DNA from: Sialis fuliginosa
Taxonomy: Eukaryota > Arthropoda > Insecta > Megaloptera > Sialidae
DNA: 64,000 bases
Direction of reading: 5' to 3'
Assembly (NCBI GenBank): GCA_961205875.1
Contig: OY540817.1
Location: 5,553,001 to 5,617,000 of the forward strand
Under the pieces are notes generated by a model that did no database searches, had not been told where the DNA came from, and saw only the letters and a program-made list of their open reading frames with translations. The stretch's first letter is position 1; every line of letters begins with the position of its first letter. A program made the translations under genes and the position numbers. Shown here in pieces: positions 54,113-64,000 of this stretch.

Positions 54113-54992
54113 GTATTATTTAATATGGCAAAAAGATGTATTTGTAGTTTTGACTTTTGTTTTTGACTTATCTAACGGATGGATAAAAATTATTGTTTCA
54201 AAATATACTCAAGAAATAAATTAAATTTAAAAAAAATTGAAAATTTGAAAGTTTCTTTCAAATTTAAGGAAATTTTTTCAGTTTTAAAAACATATTTTTT
54301 AGCATTTTTTGGTGCAGAGATATTTAAATTTGAATGAAATATTTAAATTTGATATGAAAACTAGTATTTTATTTTTCTATTAACCAGAAAATTTGAATTT
54401 TTCTTTCTTGAAATATTTTTATTTAAAGTGGCATTTTTGCCATAGAAGTATTTTTACATTCAGATTTAAAATTAATCCTATAGACGCAAATCATTTATTA
54501 AATTAATATTTTGCTTGACGAGCCACCACTGTTTTTTTACTATACGTAATCATTGGTCTCTAGTCCGAATATAATCGGTAATCAGGCTGTGGTATAGGTT
54601 AATTAATTATAGAGAAAATTTATATGCGCATTTTCGATATACCACAAAACCGCAACATATTGGAGAATAATATAATTAAAATTTAAACTCAAATTATCTC
54701 AAACAATATGCATTTCATGTCAATATTATAATTTTTATTTCGTCAATTTAGAATGTCCCAAATTTTGTGAATTTTTAATTATATAAAGAATAGTCTATAT
54801 TATTTTTTTCTCTGAAATTATATCACGTAATTTACAATTCGCTTGATTGAACATGACTATTAACTAATAATGATATATACGCATGTATAGAAAATCCATT
54901 ATAGTAATTAAATTAAATGTTTTTTGCAATCTGTCATTCAATTTACGTATCCATATTATATGTAGTTCGATAAAATAGACTATATATACAAT
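54113..54992. other. Intergenic AT-rich DNA, nothing recognised
   Basis: Very AT-rich, no shared repeats, no motif cluster. Confidence 0.5.
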
Positions 54993-55860
54993 TTAGGGTG
55001 ATCCTTATATGGGGTTAGGATGAATTTTGACCGGGCTGCCCCCCAAATCAGCTCCAAATAATTCAAAAATAATATGGAAAAAGTTTCAGCCCTCTATCTT
55101 TAAAAATGGCCATTGCCAGAGGGGGATGATTTTCCCATTTAAAATACACGTGTTTTTTCGATTTTAAAAGACCTGCGTACTAGAGTGTCTTAAACTCTTT
55201 CTAAAAATCTAGAATACTCATGAAAGCATCCCTGGTACTCATATTCCATATCTTGATGAATAAAGTAAACTTCTGATTCAACGTTGTCAGCTATATGAGT
55301 CATTGGGTCATTTCATCAAGAGAAAATTAAAAAAATATATATATAATTTCTGGATAATTTTGTCAGAAAAATGTTTGACAATAAAAATATTGATCTTGAA
55401 ATAAAAAATTTTGATTCTAAAATTAAAATTGAAAATAAAAAATTGGTCGCGCTAGTTAAAAATTGATATGGAATGATCTTTTTTGATTTTAGAATCATTT
55501 TTTTATTTATTTCAAATCCAGAAATTATATAAAAAAATTTTTTTTTAATTTTCTCATATAGCTGTGAATGTTGAATCAGAAGTTTACTTTATCCATCAAG
55601 ATATGGAATATAAGTACCAGGGATGCTTTCATGAGTATTCTAAATTTTTAGAAAGAATTTAAGACACTCTAGTACACAGGTCTTTGAAAAATCGAAAAAA
55701 CACGTGTATTATAAATGGGAAAATCACCCCCCTCTGGTAATGACCATTTTTTAAGATAGAAGGCTGACATTTTTTCCACATTTTTTTTAAATTATTTGGA
55801 GCTGATTTGAGAGGCGGCCCGGTCAAAATTCGTCCTAACCATATATAAGGATCACCCTAA
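54993..55860. repeat. Large foldback element (868 bp, arms about 400 bp)
   Basis: TTAGGGTGATCCTTATATGG on the left pairs with CCATATATAAGGATCACCCTAA on the right (second in parts). Pairing continues inward through CTCCAAATAATT / AATTATTTGGAG, AAAACACGTG blocks, CATGAAAGCATCCCTGGTAC / GTACCAGGGATGCTTTCATG and AAGTAAACTTCTGATTCAAC / GTTGAATCAGAAGTTTACTT. Even the centre pairs partly. No coding. Confidence 0.8.
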
Positions 55861-57161
55861 TGTACATACCTATACATAAAAATAATTGGTAGTTATTTGG
55901 ATGGTTACAAAGTTAAGATTAAAATAAAAATTTGCATATTTAAAAAAACAGACTGCAAAAAAATGCTTGCTACATAAATTCCTTGCAATTCTATTGTATG
56001 GAGACTGCATATGTATATGTATCAAATAGCTACAGAAATGTAAATTTGTGTTTGTAGAATATACATATAAAATATTTGTACCTTACTAATTACATTAGAG
56101 TAATAGATAAGTCGTTATAAAACATTAAATAATTACCATATAGATTATGCATATTAATATTAATGCATTTTTTTAGCGTTTTTACTTAAGGTTAGTAAAT
56201 GCACTTTAGTAAATATACTTTTTACATACTATGCATGCAACTATATCTGTCAAAAACTCCAAGATAACTCTCACATAAGTACCCGTTTGAAAGTGTTTGC
56301 AAGCTTGCAAATATTTGGTAGCTAGGCTGTAATACCAGACGATAGCCTCTCAAAGTTTTAGTTTTTTTTTTAATTTTTATAAAAAGGCTGTATCTTTTGA
56401 ACGGGTTATTGAATTTGAAGCGTGTCAAAATTTATCAGCTTTTGTAACTAAAATCTCATCTTATAAAAATTAATCTGGATTCTTTATGCACATAATAAAT
56501 AAAGAAATTATGAAATATAACAAATGGGTATAGGTTTCTGAGTATATGTGAATATCTTCAGAGTGCACTTTTTAGCGCACAGCCTTATACATATACATAT
56601 ATTGGGTACGATATAAAATGAAAATTCAGATCAATTTATCGATCATAAACGATCTATAACTTATTATATATTGAGAAAGCAGTAGAGATAGGATTTCTTT
56701 TATTTTATTAACCGTATAATATAAATTGAAACAAGAAAACTAGGGAATTAAAACTTTCGTATTTATCAAAAGATGTTAAAAAATATATACAAAAGATGTG
56801 TTGTTATTTTGCCGAATCTGATGTCAACAGCGTTAGTTACTTAAAAATCAATGAGTTATCTAATTCGGTTAATCAGCCATTTACAATAAAATATCACTGC
56901 AATTCTGTGAAGTAGAAATATAAAAACAAAGTAGTCATCTGAGGTAATCAGTGAAAGTTGAGCTGGCTTCTTTACTTCTTTAGAGAAACCATTGATACAG
57001 TTTTTCAAAATAGTATCATTTCGAAACGGTGTTGATAAAATTTCGCTTTTTTATTGCCTTCATTCAAATGTAACGGTGGAAAATCGTGAGTAGTTATTAT
57101 ATAAAAATGTTTTATTTTAATTAACTAAATGTTATTCAAACTTACTATTTGTTGTATTTTA
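55861..57161. other. Intergenic AT-rich DNA, nothing recognised
   Basis: Includes weak similarity at 56330-56420 to the 12.2-kb foldback arm (GATAGCCTCTCAAA, then TTTGAACGGGTTATTGAATT). No gene. Confidence 0.45.
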
Positions 57162-57375
57162 ATCCATACTTCCATACTAATATTATAAATGCGAAAGTAA
57201 CTATGTCTGTTTGTTTGTTTGTTACCTTTTCACGGCTAAACCGCTGAACCGATCTTGATTAAATTTGGCAGGGAGATTGTTTGCATCCTGAAGAAGGGCA
57301 TAGGCTATTTTGTATGGCGAAAATTGATTAGATAAAAATATACAAATTCCACGCGAAGTCGCGGGTAACAGTTAG
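57162..57375 (+). mobile_element. Short Helitron-like repeat, best-preserved copy
   Basis: Starts TCCATACTAATATTATAAAT and contains GCGAAAGTAACTATGTCTGT, ACCTTTTCACGGCTAAACCG, TTGATTAAATTTGGCAGGGA and CATCCTGAAGAAGGGCATAG. It ends CGCGAAGTCGCGGGTAACAG then TTAGT (a change from CTAGT). A GCGAAGTCGC hairpin-like stretch precedes the end, as in Helitrons. Confidence 0.65.
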
Positions 57376-57389
57376 TTGATTTTATATAA

Positions 57390-57850
57390 ATAAACTTCTG
57401 CCAAGTAAATCCACCAAAGGTAGTTAATTATTCAACAATTTAAATAAAAACCGATAGTGTTTATATAAATTGCCTGGAATTGGTTAACCATTTAATTTTT
57501 CTACAATTTTATTAAAAAATATTAGTTCGAAATTTTTCTTAAAACGCACCTGAATATTTTTTTATATATTTTTAATTTTTTGATAATTTCAATCTAAATC
57601 TAAATTTATGTAAACGTCAAATTACATTTAAAACGTAAAATTGGCACTTAAAACGCCAAAATGACATTTAATATATCCACTCGAATTTTTAAAATAAATT
57701 GAGATAAATCATTGTAAGGGAATATTCTACAACAAACGTTGTAGACCCATATTATAGGAAATTTAATGCTCTACAAAAAATATTCTATAAAATTTTCACG
57801 TAACATGTGTCGTTCTTGAGATATCTTGAAAAAATAAATATTTTGGGGTG
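57390..57850 (-). repeat. Hairpin-ended dispersed repeat, copy 4
   Basis: From CTGCCAAGTAAATCCACCAA through AACCGATAGTGTTTATATAA, three 20-bp units near 57620-57670 and the GTCGTTCTTGAGATATCTTG block, to GGGGTGTCACCCCTCCCCCT. The remaining end is replaced by the palindrome at 57889. Confidence 0.6.
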
Positions 57851-57888
57851 TCACCCCTCCCCCTTACACACTATTACCTTCAACTTTT

Positions 57889-58288
57889 TTATCTTCAAAA
57901 ATTCTGAGAATTGGGGCGTTTTTGATGTGGCATGCGTCAAACATGTCAATTTAACGATAGTTATAGGAAATTTACGAATAACTCTTTCTTTTTTACTTGA
58001 ATTACAAGATTTTATAATGCAAACATCGGGAAATATATTGACCTACAAAATATTGGGGCATTTAGCGAGACCTACACCCTCAACAAATCAAATTCATTGA
58101 TGTTATGTAGTTTATAAATAACCGGCTGATTTTTGTACATTTGCTAGATAAATAATAGTAAAATGTTATAGTTGTACTGACCTACAAAAATCAAGAGTCT
58201 TTTGCCCTGACCTTCGCCCTAAACATGTTTTACGCATGCCACATCAAAAACGCCCCAATTATCAGAATTTTCGAAGATAAAAAAGTTA
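57889..58288. repeat. Foldback element joined to a repeat copy
   Basis: TATCTTCAAAAATTCTGAGA pairs with TCAGAATTTTCGAAGATA, and ATTGGGGCGTTTTTGATGTG GCATGCGT with its inverse at 58230-58260 (ACGCATGCCACATCAAAAAC). TTGACCTACAAAATATTGGG recurs inverted/direct in the middle as CTGACCTACAAAAATCAAGA. About 400 bp, no coding. Confidence 0.6.
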
Positions 58289-58480
58289 TAGGTTACACCA
58301 AAATGAATACTCACGAAGATTCAGAGGAGTATTTTTTATTTCAAAATTTAAAGCCGGGACCGAGGACTATCATTATTTTAAAAAAATTAAAGAAACAGTG
58401 AGTTAAATTAGGTCAAATATGATCGTTTTTGGATTTATAGGGGGTGTAAATTGAAAGAAAATTAATCTACTTTCCTAAGG

Positions 58481-58952
58481 CGGCTATTACACTATCAAAT
58501 AAATAGAGATTTGATCATATTTCTTTGATAAAATACGAGATTTTGTTTTATTACACTACATAAAATATTTGATAATATTTTCTCAATATTATCTAGGGAT
58601 ATTTTCTTCTTTTTGGTGCCTTTTGAATATCAGTGCGTGGATGTTCGTCAATTGACGCGATCGAGGTTTGAATTTACAACCATGTATTGTGGTTTTTATA
58701 ATCAATAAGAAGATTATCATATAATACTGGATTTTGTTGATATTCATATATTAATAATTATTTAACTGTAACTGTCAGTGATAACTTGGCAGTCGCCATT
58801 TTGTTTTTGATGTCAAAAAAACTTTGATCAAATAATAGAGACTGTCATTAACTATGATCATAGAAATATTATGAAGGTAAATATTATAAAAGTTGACTTA
58901 TTACACTGTCATATAGAAATTTTATCATATTTCTTTGATAGTGTAATAGCCG
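58481..58952. mobile_element. TIR MITE (CGGCTATTACACTATCAAA ends)
   Basis: Ends CGGCTATTACACTATCAAA and TTTGATAGTGTAATAGCCG are perfect inverse complements, with further subterminal TTTGATCATATTTCTTTGAT / ATCATATTTCTTTGATAG similarity. 472 bp, no transposase. Any target duplication is short. Confidence 0.75.
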
Positions 58953-59566
58953 TGTAATTCAGGAGTATTTTTATGTAAAATTTATACATTGTAAAAAAAT
59001 GTCCCCCGTCGCGTGTGTCTTTTTGTGCACGATTTTCTCAATATCCATATCAATATCCAATTATTACAAATTAAGATTATATTCCCGGGTAACACCCCCA
59101 CTAAAAACCTGTCTACGCCACTGGTCGTGTGGATCCTAAGATCTCGGTATTATAATCACACGTAAGAAAAATTATCAACACCTTCATATCAATATTTCTT
59201 TATGTTGATAAGCACTTAAAACTTTTAATTAAAATGAATATAGGTAGTGATATTTAATATTTCTTGTGTGTAACAATCTTGCAAAACCTTCTTTGGTTAA
59301 CAATCGAGTTGTGAGTTTAATTGACAATAGTTTCTGAACGCGGATCACGCTCCGATCTATCGGCGTGTGTGTGTGTGTGTATGTGTGTGATCTACCCCCC
59401 CCCCTGTACCCCCACCTCTTGCTCAGGTGAGTCTAGACGTTGTAACGCGTGCGAGGGGAGAAGCGGGCGCGAAATTCCTTATGAAAGAATTGAGCTATAT
59501 ATGCGTTTTAATAGTCATCAGTGGTATAATCTGTTTAATGATAAATATTGAAGATTGTAGATATTG
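58953..59566. other. Intergenic DNA with an orphan hAT end and a TG/CG-rich patch
   Basis: CTACGCCACTG at about 59105-59115 is a lone right end of the CAGTGGCGTAG family. 59330-59480 is CG-richer with (GT)n and a C run. No coding support. Confidence 0.4.
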
Positions 59567-59876
59567 CTTCCACGCAATATCGAAGATACGAGAAGCTTTG
59601 TGATCGTTTCAGATTGAGACAAAAAAAATGTTCTCCGATTTCAAAATTTTAAATTGATTTACCCGTTTCACGTCAAGACAAACACTTTTCGTTCCATGTC
59701 TATCTGTCTGTCCGTCTGAATCCTTGTCACACGCATATCTCATGAACCACTGAACCGATATTGTTGAAACTTGGTCGGATGGTTGGGTCTGGCTTGAGGA
59801 CGGTTCCATTTCAAAATCATCAAAATCGTGTGTAAGGGGAAGGGGTGACACCCCAAAATATTTATTTTTTCAAGAA
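59567..59876 (+). repeat. Hairpin-ended dispersed repeat, copy 5 (5' half only)
   Basis: GCTTCCACGCAATATCGAAG followed by ATACGAGAAGC, a short GTCTATCTGTCTGTCCGTC tract, TGAACCGATATTGTTGAAAC and GGGGTGACACCCCAAAATAT, then an abrupt end. Confidence 0.65.
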
Positions 59877-60392
59877 CCTATTGAAATAAAATCAAAAAAT
59901 AATTATTATTTTCTTACAAATTTTTTTTTTAATATATAAATATAGCAAAAATTATAGATAGTAATATTCTCTATAACTTGCATCAAAAACATAATTCGAA
60001 AAATTTAAAAATTAAAGAAAATCGATTATTTCCTAAATTAAAGTTATAGGAGAAAAATGAATAGAACATAAATTATAGATAAGAGCATTTTCTATAACTT
60101 TAATCTAAAACATTTTTTTCTACTGCGCACCGTTTCAAAAATAATTTTAAAAATTCAAAAATTGACATCAGTAAACATCCGTTTCCGGTTTATTGATGGT
60201 TTTAAAAAATAGGAGGTGCACATCTAGAGTATACAAGAACCTTAAGTTTAAAATTTCATGTCTGTAAGTCTTACCGTTTTGACTGTAGAGCGTTCACAGA
60301 CACACACACAGACGTACGTGATTCAGGGACCCTCAATACGTATAATTCCTTTAAAATCTCGAGTTCGAATTTTTTCATGATCACTATACTTT
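59877..60392. other. Intergenic AT-rich DNA
   Basis: Two AATTATAGATA/ATTCTCTATAACTT blocks (59950 and 60070) repeat at about 120 bp spacing, as old tandem copies. No gene. Confidence 0.4.
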
Positions 60393-61093
60393 CCCGGGAA
60401 AAAATTTCAGATCTGAAGTGATCTCGGTTGATCTTCATTTTGGAACAAATCAGATCTTTGTAGATAAATAAACTTTTGTCTACCTTAAATAACAAATTAA
60501 TAAACATATACTATATAGAATCCTTGTTTATAATTTAATCAATTAAAAAAAAATTGTACAGAAACGTATTGAATGATATTTGAGGCCCGTGTATTAAATT
60601 AATAAATAAATTCACAACACACCCCCTGTCACAGATGAATGGTTGTTATTGGTCTCATTCGATCCAGCGGGAAAAATACTTCGGGATACTAGGTGAATTT
60701 TTCTCTGTTTCGCTACTTATGGTATTCATTATAGAAAATCGTAAATATCTCGACTCCTGTGCTAGATAGAGGGTTGTTTTGCCCCCCACAACCCTAGTAT
60801 CCCGAAGTATTTTTCCCGCTGGATCGAATGAGACCAATTACAACCCTTCATCTGTGACAGGGGGTGAGTTGTGAATTTATTTATTAATTTAATACACGGG
60901 CCTCAAATATCATTCAATACGTTTCTGTACAATTTTTTTTAAATTGATTAAATTATAAACAAGGTTTCTATATAGGTAGTATATGTGTATTTGTTATTTA
61001 AGGTAGACAAAAGTTTATTTATTTACAAAGATCTGATTTGTTCCAAAATGAAGATCAACCGAGATCACTTCAGATCTGAAATTTTTTCCTGGG
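60393..61093. repeat. Large, little-diverged foldback element (about 700 bp)
   Basis: Arms of about 300 bp pair almost base for base: TTTCAGATCTGAAGTGATCT with AGATCACTTCAGATCTGAAA, GATTTGTTCC/GGAACAAATC, GAGGCCCGTGTATTAAATTA with TAATTTAATACACGGGCCTC, and GGGAAAAATACTTCGGGATA with TATCCCGAAGTATTTTTCCC. The central spacer is about 90 bp. Fragments of the same family occur near 35510-35560. No coding. Confidence 0.8.
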
Positions 61094-61600
61094 TTTTTAT
61101 ACAGTACATTTCATGTATGTATAAAAAAGTAAAAATTAAAAAAATCATTTATCGGATAAGAATTAGTCTGTATAGGTAGTGATTTTCGAACGATCCGCGA
61201 AATAATTAGTACACAATTTTGATAGCCCCGTCTAAATATAAATCTTATTCTTTAACCATTAATAATCATTACAATATTTTTTAATATAAATGTCATTGCT
61301 GTATTTTTATCGCACGAATCCTTTTCCCGAACTCCTTAAAGAAAATGAATGAAATTCCGACGTTTTCTGTCAAAGAAAGTTTGAACTTTTCAAAGATGAT
61401 GAAAGCAGATAATAAGACGGCAAAACTTAGTTAATTGGAAATTCAACAGAACTCTACCAGCAATTTTAGGGGGGAGGGGGGTATATGCGATTGTCAAGTA
61501 TATTATGTTATTTCAAGTAAAGTTAACGCGACGTTTATTATTCAATAGTTTTATTCAATTAAATAAAATAATTCCGCTCGATATCGTTCATATAAGTTTT
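61094..61600. other. Intergenic AT-rich DNA, nothing recognised
   Basis: No shared repeats or coding composition, apart from a G-run near 61470. Confidence 0.45.
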
Positions 61601-62164
61601 GCTTCTCGCAATATCGAAGATACGAGAAGTTTTGTGATCATTTTAGAATGAGACAAAAAAATGTTCTCCGATTTCAAAATTTTTAATTTATCTTTCCGTT
61701 TCACGTCAAGACAAACACTTTTCGTTCAGTGTCCGTCTGTCCCCTGATTCCTTGTCACACGCATAACTCATGAACCACTGAACCGATATTATTGAAACTT
61801 TGTCGGATGGTTGAGTCTGGCTTGAGGACGGTCCCATTTCAAAATTATCAAAATCGTGTGTAAGGGGGAGGGGTGACACCCCAAAATATTTATTTTATAG
61901 AATATTTTTTGTAGAGCATTAAATTTCCTATAATATGGATCTACAACGTTTGTTGTAAAATATTCCCTTACAAAGATTTATCTCAATTTATTTTAAAAAT
62001 TCGTGTTTTGTTTTTCTATATTGATATCGATATATTAAATGTCATTTTGACGTTTTAAATGTCATTTTGACATTTGCATAAATTTAGATTTAGATTGAAA
62101 TTGTCAAAAAATTAAAAATATATGAAAAATTATTCAGGTACGTTTTAAAAAAAATTTCGGTAAG

Positions 62165-63552
62165 TACGGAGAATAGGGGTACAAGCTGTCACAAATGTCA
62201 AAAAGTAGGTGTTGGTATGTTAGAATGAAGTAGAATTTGTGCTGTATCTATAGTAACGTGTAAACTAGTGTTTTTTTTATCCAATTTTGACATATCGCTA
62301 TTTAATATATTATCTGTATAATGATGTTTTTCACTTGACATAATATTTTATTATTACAGGTACATCTACTATATCAAATCAATGATAAATGATAATGAGG
62401 TTTTTTACTTGACAAAATATTTTACTATTACAGGTTTATCTACTATATCAAATTAACGACATGTCAAAAATGTATGTCTGTGATAATAGAAAAATCATAA
62501 ACTCACTGTATTTTTCTTCTTTAGTATCACCATATATTACACAACACAACATTATTATTACAAGATCTTCTATACAATTAATTTTGAATTATTAATTGTT
62601 AGTAAATATTTAACAAAAACACACTTAAGGAAAATATAACTAAAATTTGTGATCTCATTTATTTGTTTGTTTGCCAATACCCACCTACTTTGTTATTATG
62701 TGAAAACAATTAAATATTTATATGAATCTATAATTTAACTCATATATAAATCCTTACAAAAGAACATCAATATTTAATATACTAAAGACAATATAGTACA
62801 TAACATTACTACATTTTCGCTGACGCGAAAATGTTTTAATTTGATATAATAAAAAGTAACGCATATTTTTTAAACTATAGTTTATAAGCCCCACATTCAA
62901 GAAATCCTTACAAAAGAACATCAATATTTAATATACTAAAGACAATATAGTACATAACATTACTACATTTTCGCTGACGCGAAAATGTTTTAATTTGATA
63001 TAATAAAAAGTAACGCATATTTTTTAAACTATAGTTTATAAGCCCCACATTCAAGAAATCTATACAAAAGAACATCAATATTCAATATACTAAAGACAAT
63101 ATAGTACATAACATTACTACATTTTCGCTGACGCGAAAATGTTTTAATTTGATATAATAAAAAGTAACGCATATTTTTAAAAAAAGGAACTATCCAGCCG
63201 ACAACAATCAGCAATCACCATCATCATCATTCTGTTATTTAATAATTTTGACATTCTTCATAATTTTGTTAACTTTAAAAATAAATAAACATGTACGTTA
63301 TTAATGTTATTTATGATTTTAATTTCTATAATATAATTAAATTAAACAAATTAAAAATACTTATTTTCAACATTTTATGAATTTAATTAAAAAATTATTT
63401 GAATTACATACATATATATCAATAAACGTCAAATTACAATTGTGAACAAATGAATCTGGTCTCACATGATATCAACTTTATTCTATGTAACTATGTAAGT
63501 GATTTTTGAGTATTTTTGACAGTTGTGAAAGCTTGTACCCCTATTCTCCGTA
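62165..63552. mobile_element. 1.39-kb TIR element (TACGGAGAATAGGGGTACAAGC ends)
   Basis: Ends TACGGAGAATAGGGGTACAA and TTGTACCCCTATTCTCCGTA are perfect inverse complements, extending inward to GCTGTCACAA / TTGTGAAAGC. The interior holds a near-duplicate pair near 62330-62465 (TCACTTGACA...TTATTACAGGT) and a 154-bp tandem array. TA at both ends would fit a TA target duplication (Tc1/mariner-like), which I cannot confirm. No transposase. Confidence 0.75.
62751..63183. repeat. 154-bp tandem repeat, 2.8 copies, with a hairpin in each unit
   Basis: Units start TCCTTACAAAAGAACATCAA at 62751 and 62905 and TCTATACAAAAGAACATCAA at 63059. The first two are nearly identical over 154 bp; the third is cut after about 125 bp. 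Each unit contains CATTTTCGC-TGAC-GCGAAAATG, a perfect 9-bp stem with a 4-nt loop. Recent duplication is implied. Confidence 0.8.
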
Positions 63553-63735
63553 TCAACCAAAATTTCGAAATAATGTTTTATAGTAAAATTGTATAAAAAT
63601 TAAATGGTTAACCAATTCCAGGCAATTTATATAAACACTATCAGTTTTTATTTAAATTGTTGAATAATTAACTACCTTTGGTGAATTTAACACGAGGAAG
63701 CACTGTGCATTTACTTGGCAGATGTTTTTACTTCC

Positions 63736-64000
63736 ATGTTCAGAATGAAATGGAAGTATTGTAATACCATCGAAAAATCGTGTCCGAGATAATGACAGAT
63801 TCTGAATGTACTAACTTCAAACCTTAAAGAAAAGTTAATTTTCGCATGGTGGCTGTGCGTGTGTCTGTGCGGATGTAGAATTTTCTTTCGTTCACGATAA
63901 CTACTGTAAAAATACACCGATCTGAATTATTTTTGAAGAAATTATTTGTCTCAGTGAGTACTCCAGACCTATTGATGTTGGTGCTAATCGGATTAGGGGT
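63736..64000. other. Intergenic DNA at the window edge
   Basis: 63745-63795 (TTCCATGTTC, GAAGTATTGTAATACC) is similar in reverse to 53038-53075 inside the hAT-like element, and 63860-63895 has a GTGTGTCTGTGCGGATGT tract. No gene recognised. Confidence 0.35.

Larger units (their letters stand above)
61601..63735 (+). repeat. Hairpin-ended dispersed repeat, copy 6, split by a TIR element
   Basis: Left part 61601-62164 runs from GCTTCTCGCAATATCGAAGA to AATTTCGG. The right part from 63553 resumes with AAAATTTCGAAATAATG, TAAATGGTTAACCAATTCCA and ends CACGAGGAAGCACTGTGCAT. The two together have the same order as the uninterrupted copy at 5127-5875. Confidence 0.7.

Noticed and set aside
62751-63183. 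CRISPR-like spaced repeats
   Set aside because: The array is a contiguous 154-bp tandem repeat with no unique spacers, inside a transposable element of a eukaryotic genome.

Overview
This is an AT-rich, intron-rich, transposon-dense piece of an animal nuclear genome. It is almost certainly from an insect, possibly hemipteroid; the species cannot be named from the sequence. The insect call rests on an insect-style Pax2/5/8 gene, short Helitron-like repeats with a (TCTG)n head and a CTAGT tail, and a mariner remnant. I found no operons, no CRISPR array, no rRNA and no convincing tRNA.

Three protein-coding loci can be supported. (1) Plus strand, 20621-37336: the last seven exons of a Pax2/5/8 (shaven / D-Pax2-like) transcription factor. 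They run from the end of the paired domain, through the octapeptide YSINGILG, to the stop codon. The first 20.6 kb shows no paired-domain coding and is read as the 3' part of a very large upstream intron. (2) Plus strand, 42089-42560: a compact three-exon gene for a 115-residue charged and basic protein that I do not recognise. It was assembled from splice sites and reading phase. (3) Minus strand, 53273-47542: a three-exon gene for a secreted protein of about 1046 residues. It has a clear signal peptide, a low-complexity charged body and four copies of a cysteine module (C-x9-C-x2-C-x11-C, with variants).

Layout: 1-20620, upstream Pax intron, filled with MITEs, Helitron-like copies, foldback repeats and a few CG-richer patches that may be regulatory; 20621-37336, Pax exons separated by introns of 0.7 to 9.8 kb; 37337-42088, Pax 3'UTR and repeats; 42089-42560, the small gene; 42561-47541, repeats and unassigned DNA; 47542-53273, the secreted-protein gene; 53274-64000, repeats only.

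The repeats are the richest part. Eleven short terminal-inverted-repeat elements have 8-bp target duplications that can be read directly (hAT-like). Three copies of an 0.8-0.9 kb Helitron-like family are present, one inserted cleanly into an arm of a foldback element whose other arm preserves the empty site. Several imperfect palindromes of 0.4-0.9 kb occur. A family with quasi-palindromic ends carries a variable internal 20-bp tandem repeat. A 1.39-kb TIR element with a 154-bp internal tandem repeat sits inside a copy of that family. Immediately before the first Pax exon here, the splice acceptor and exon start are duplicated, and the upstream copy was later split by a hAT-like insertion.

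All gene models and repeat classes are inferred by reading the sequence; no database or transcript evidence was available.
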